Assembly: GCA_019322455.1 (NCBI GenBank)
Contig: JAHWIT010000068.1
Span: forward strand, 1 to 12,414
Direction of reading: 5' to 3'
Length of the DNA stretch: 12,414 nucleotides
From: Candidatus Woesearchaeota archaeon
Lineage (GTDB): Archaea > Nanobdellota > Nanobdellia > Woesearchaeales > WJKL01
Part shown: in pieces, positions 11,907-12,414 of the stretch
How the letters are laid out: each line of letters opens with the position of its first letter
Position numbering within the stretch: the stretch's first letter is position 1
Position numbers and translations under genes: made by a program
The notes under the pieces: generated by a model
What the model was told of the DNA's origin: nothing
The model's input: the letters and a program-made list of their open reading frames with translations, nothing else
Databases searched by the model: none

Positions 11907-11919
11907 CTCCTTACAGGAG
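11907..11919. other. Small perfect inverted repeat CTCCT-TAC-AGGAG
   Basis: Arms of 5 bp with a 3-nt loop, lying between the X remnant and the promoter of the chimera. It might be a terminator stem or an operator; there is no T-tract directly after it on either strand. Confidence 0.25.
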
Positions 11920-11923
11920 TATA

Positions 11924-12007
11924 TCATACATTTACAATTTTATCAACAAATAGAGATATATCTTTAATTGTCTTTGAATCATAATAAAATAACTCTAAAT
12001 TTCTGCT
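11924..12007 (-). pseudogene. C-terminal remnant of a further X-family copy
   Basis: Just after the stop of the X gene at 11995, in another frame, the minus strand encodes NLELFYYDSKTIKDISLFVDKIVNV and a TGA at 11924-11926. This parallels the C-terminus of the edge X protein (ADISLFADEIAEI) and of the complete copy (ETEMFVDNVIAL). No start codon or upstream part in this frame is present; the frame is closed just upstream. It is best explained as the tail of a lost tandem paralogue, or the original tail of the edge gene replaced by recombination. Confidence 0.6.
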
Positions 12008-12414
12008 ATCTCATCTGCAAATAATGATATGTCTGCTATTAATTTTTCATTGCCTTCTTTCAGGATTGAATAAATCGCTTTTCCACTTTTTTTTCTGGTC
12101 TTTATCATCATATTATGCAGGAATTTTAATATAGTTACATTGTCATTATAGATTATCATGGTTGATACATTGTCCAATATTATTAAGTCTATTTTATGCG
12201 CTTTTTTTATCTTTTCTATTTTGAGAGCTAACTCTGTCAAAGCAGAAAGACAGGGGATTGTAAAGCATTTCTTTGGCTTATTATCCTCCTCTACAAAATC
12301 AATGAAGCAATAGTTTGAATCATCTATATTATTTTTCTTGAATTCACTTGCCAAAGTAGATGCAGATTTATGGGTCAATATTGCCAGGATTCCTTTAAAT
12401 TCATTTGATACTGC
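11995..12414 (-). CDS. X-family protein, N-terminus cut by window edge
   Basis: 139 codons are open to the right edge; an internal TTG at 12378 is not the true start, as the reading continues upstream with homologous residues (AVSNEFKGILAILTHKSASTL). About 30 residues are outside. It aligns with the complete X protein: FKKNNIDDSNYCFIDF with FKKNKMDTSGIVFVDA, CLSALTEL with YPGALTEI, and the Walker B-like LIILDNVSTMIIY with YLIFDSLTNLLIY. It is more diverged than the two copies at the left of the window. The cysteine pair is KKCFTIPC instead of CYFC. It ends at TAG immediately upstream of a leftover tail of another copy. It probably shares the signalling role proposed for X; no nucleotide-binding motif is visible in the part present. 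Confidence 0.75.
   Translation of the reverse strand, partial: AVSNEFKGILAILTHKSASTLASEFKKNNIDDSNYCFIDFVEEDNKPKKCFTIPCLSALTELALKIEKIKKAHKIDLIILDNVSTMIIYNDNVTILKFLHNMMIKTRKKSGKAIYSILKEGNEKLIADISLFADEIAEI

Overview
The window reads as a piece of an AT-rich archaeal chromosome, most likely from a DPANN-type lineage of the Woesearchaeota/Pacearchaeota kind. The evidence is archaeal TATA boxes 25-45 nt before starts, GAGG/GGTGA ribosome binding sites, class III (type IV pilin) signal peptides with Q+1 and E+5, a TrmB-family regulator, a single-domain KaiC-type ATPase, and a cysteine-rich secreted protein of a style common in those lineages. The lineage is an inference from gene style, not from a marker gene. 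TGA is used as an ordinary stop. No rRNA, tRNA, CRISPR array or classical insertion sequence was seen.

Layout. (1) 1-3006, all on the minus strand: a signalling cluster. A small two-TM protein (2749-3006) is followed by four stand-alone CheY-like receivers of two subtypes, B (2396-2767, 619-993) and A (1783-2136, 210-563). Each A receiver is followed by a member of a family here called X (1068-1613; 1-207, cut by the window edge). X looks like a RecA/KaiC-like fold without a Walker A motif. The B-A-X module is therefore present twice in tandem. (2) 3007-4755: a divergent promoter region, a secreted Cys-rich protein on the plus strand, and a convergent TrmB-like regulator whose end overlaps it by 12 bp. 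(3) 4849-8771, minus strand: a tightly overlapping operon running small CxxC ORF, winged-helix protein, KaiC-like ATPase, then five pilin-like proteins. (4) 8848-11840, minus strand: a soluble four-PAS histidine kinase, preceded by a chimeric ORF that joins the first ~75 residues of an ArsA/Get3 ATPase to a histidine-kinase ATPase domain. (5) 11924-12414: another X paralogue, running off the right edge, with a leftover C-terminal tail of a further X copy just downstream of it.

The most unusual signal is a family of short palindromic segments sitting exactly at gene starts. Five genes (receivers at 563, 993 and 2136, X at 1613, pilin at 7503) carry an insertion at or just after an ancestral start codon. 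All five share a core hairpin, CAAAAATC / GATTTTTG, and the bases around the start codon are duplicated on either side. Before the three receivers the insertion creates a 20-21 codon ORF whose stop overlaps the receiver ATG. It also creates a second hairpin that traps that ATG, with the Shine-Dalgarno sequence in the loop at the two sites that have one. At 2136 the segment has expanded into a tandem array of 48- and 60-nt units. This may be a mobile start-codon element, a translational switch, or both.

The working picture is that cytoplasmic PAS kinase(s) phosphorylate stand-alone receivers. These may act through X proteins and the KaiC-like ATPase, while a pilus-like surface structure is built from the neighbouring operon. 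The links between these parts are inferred from proximity only.
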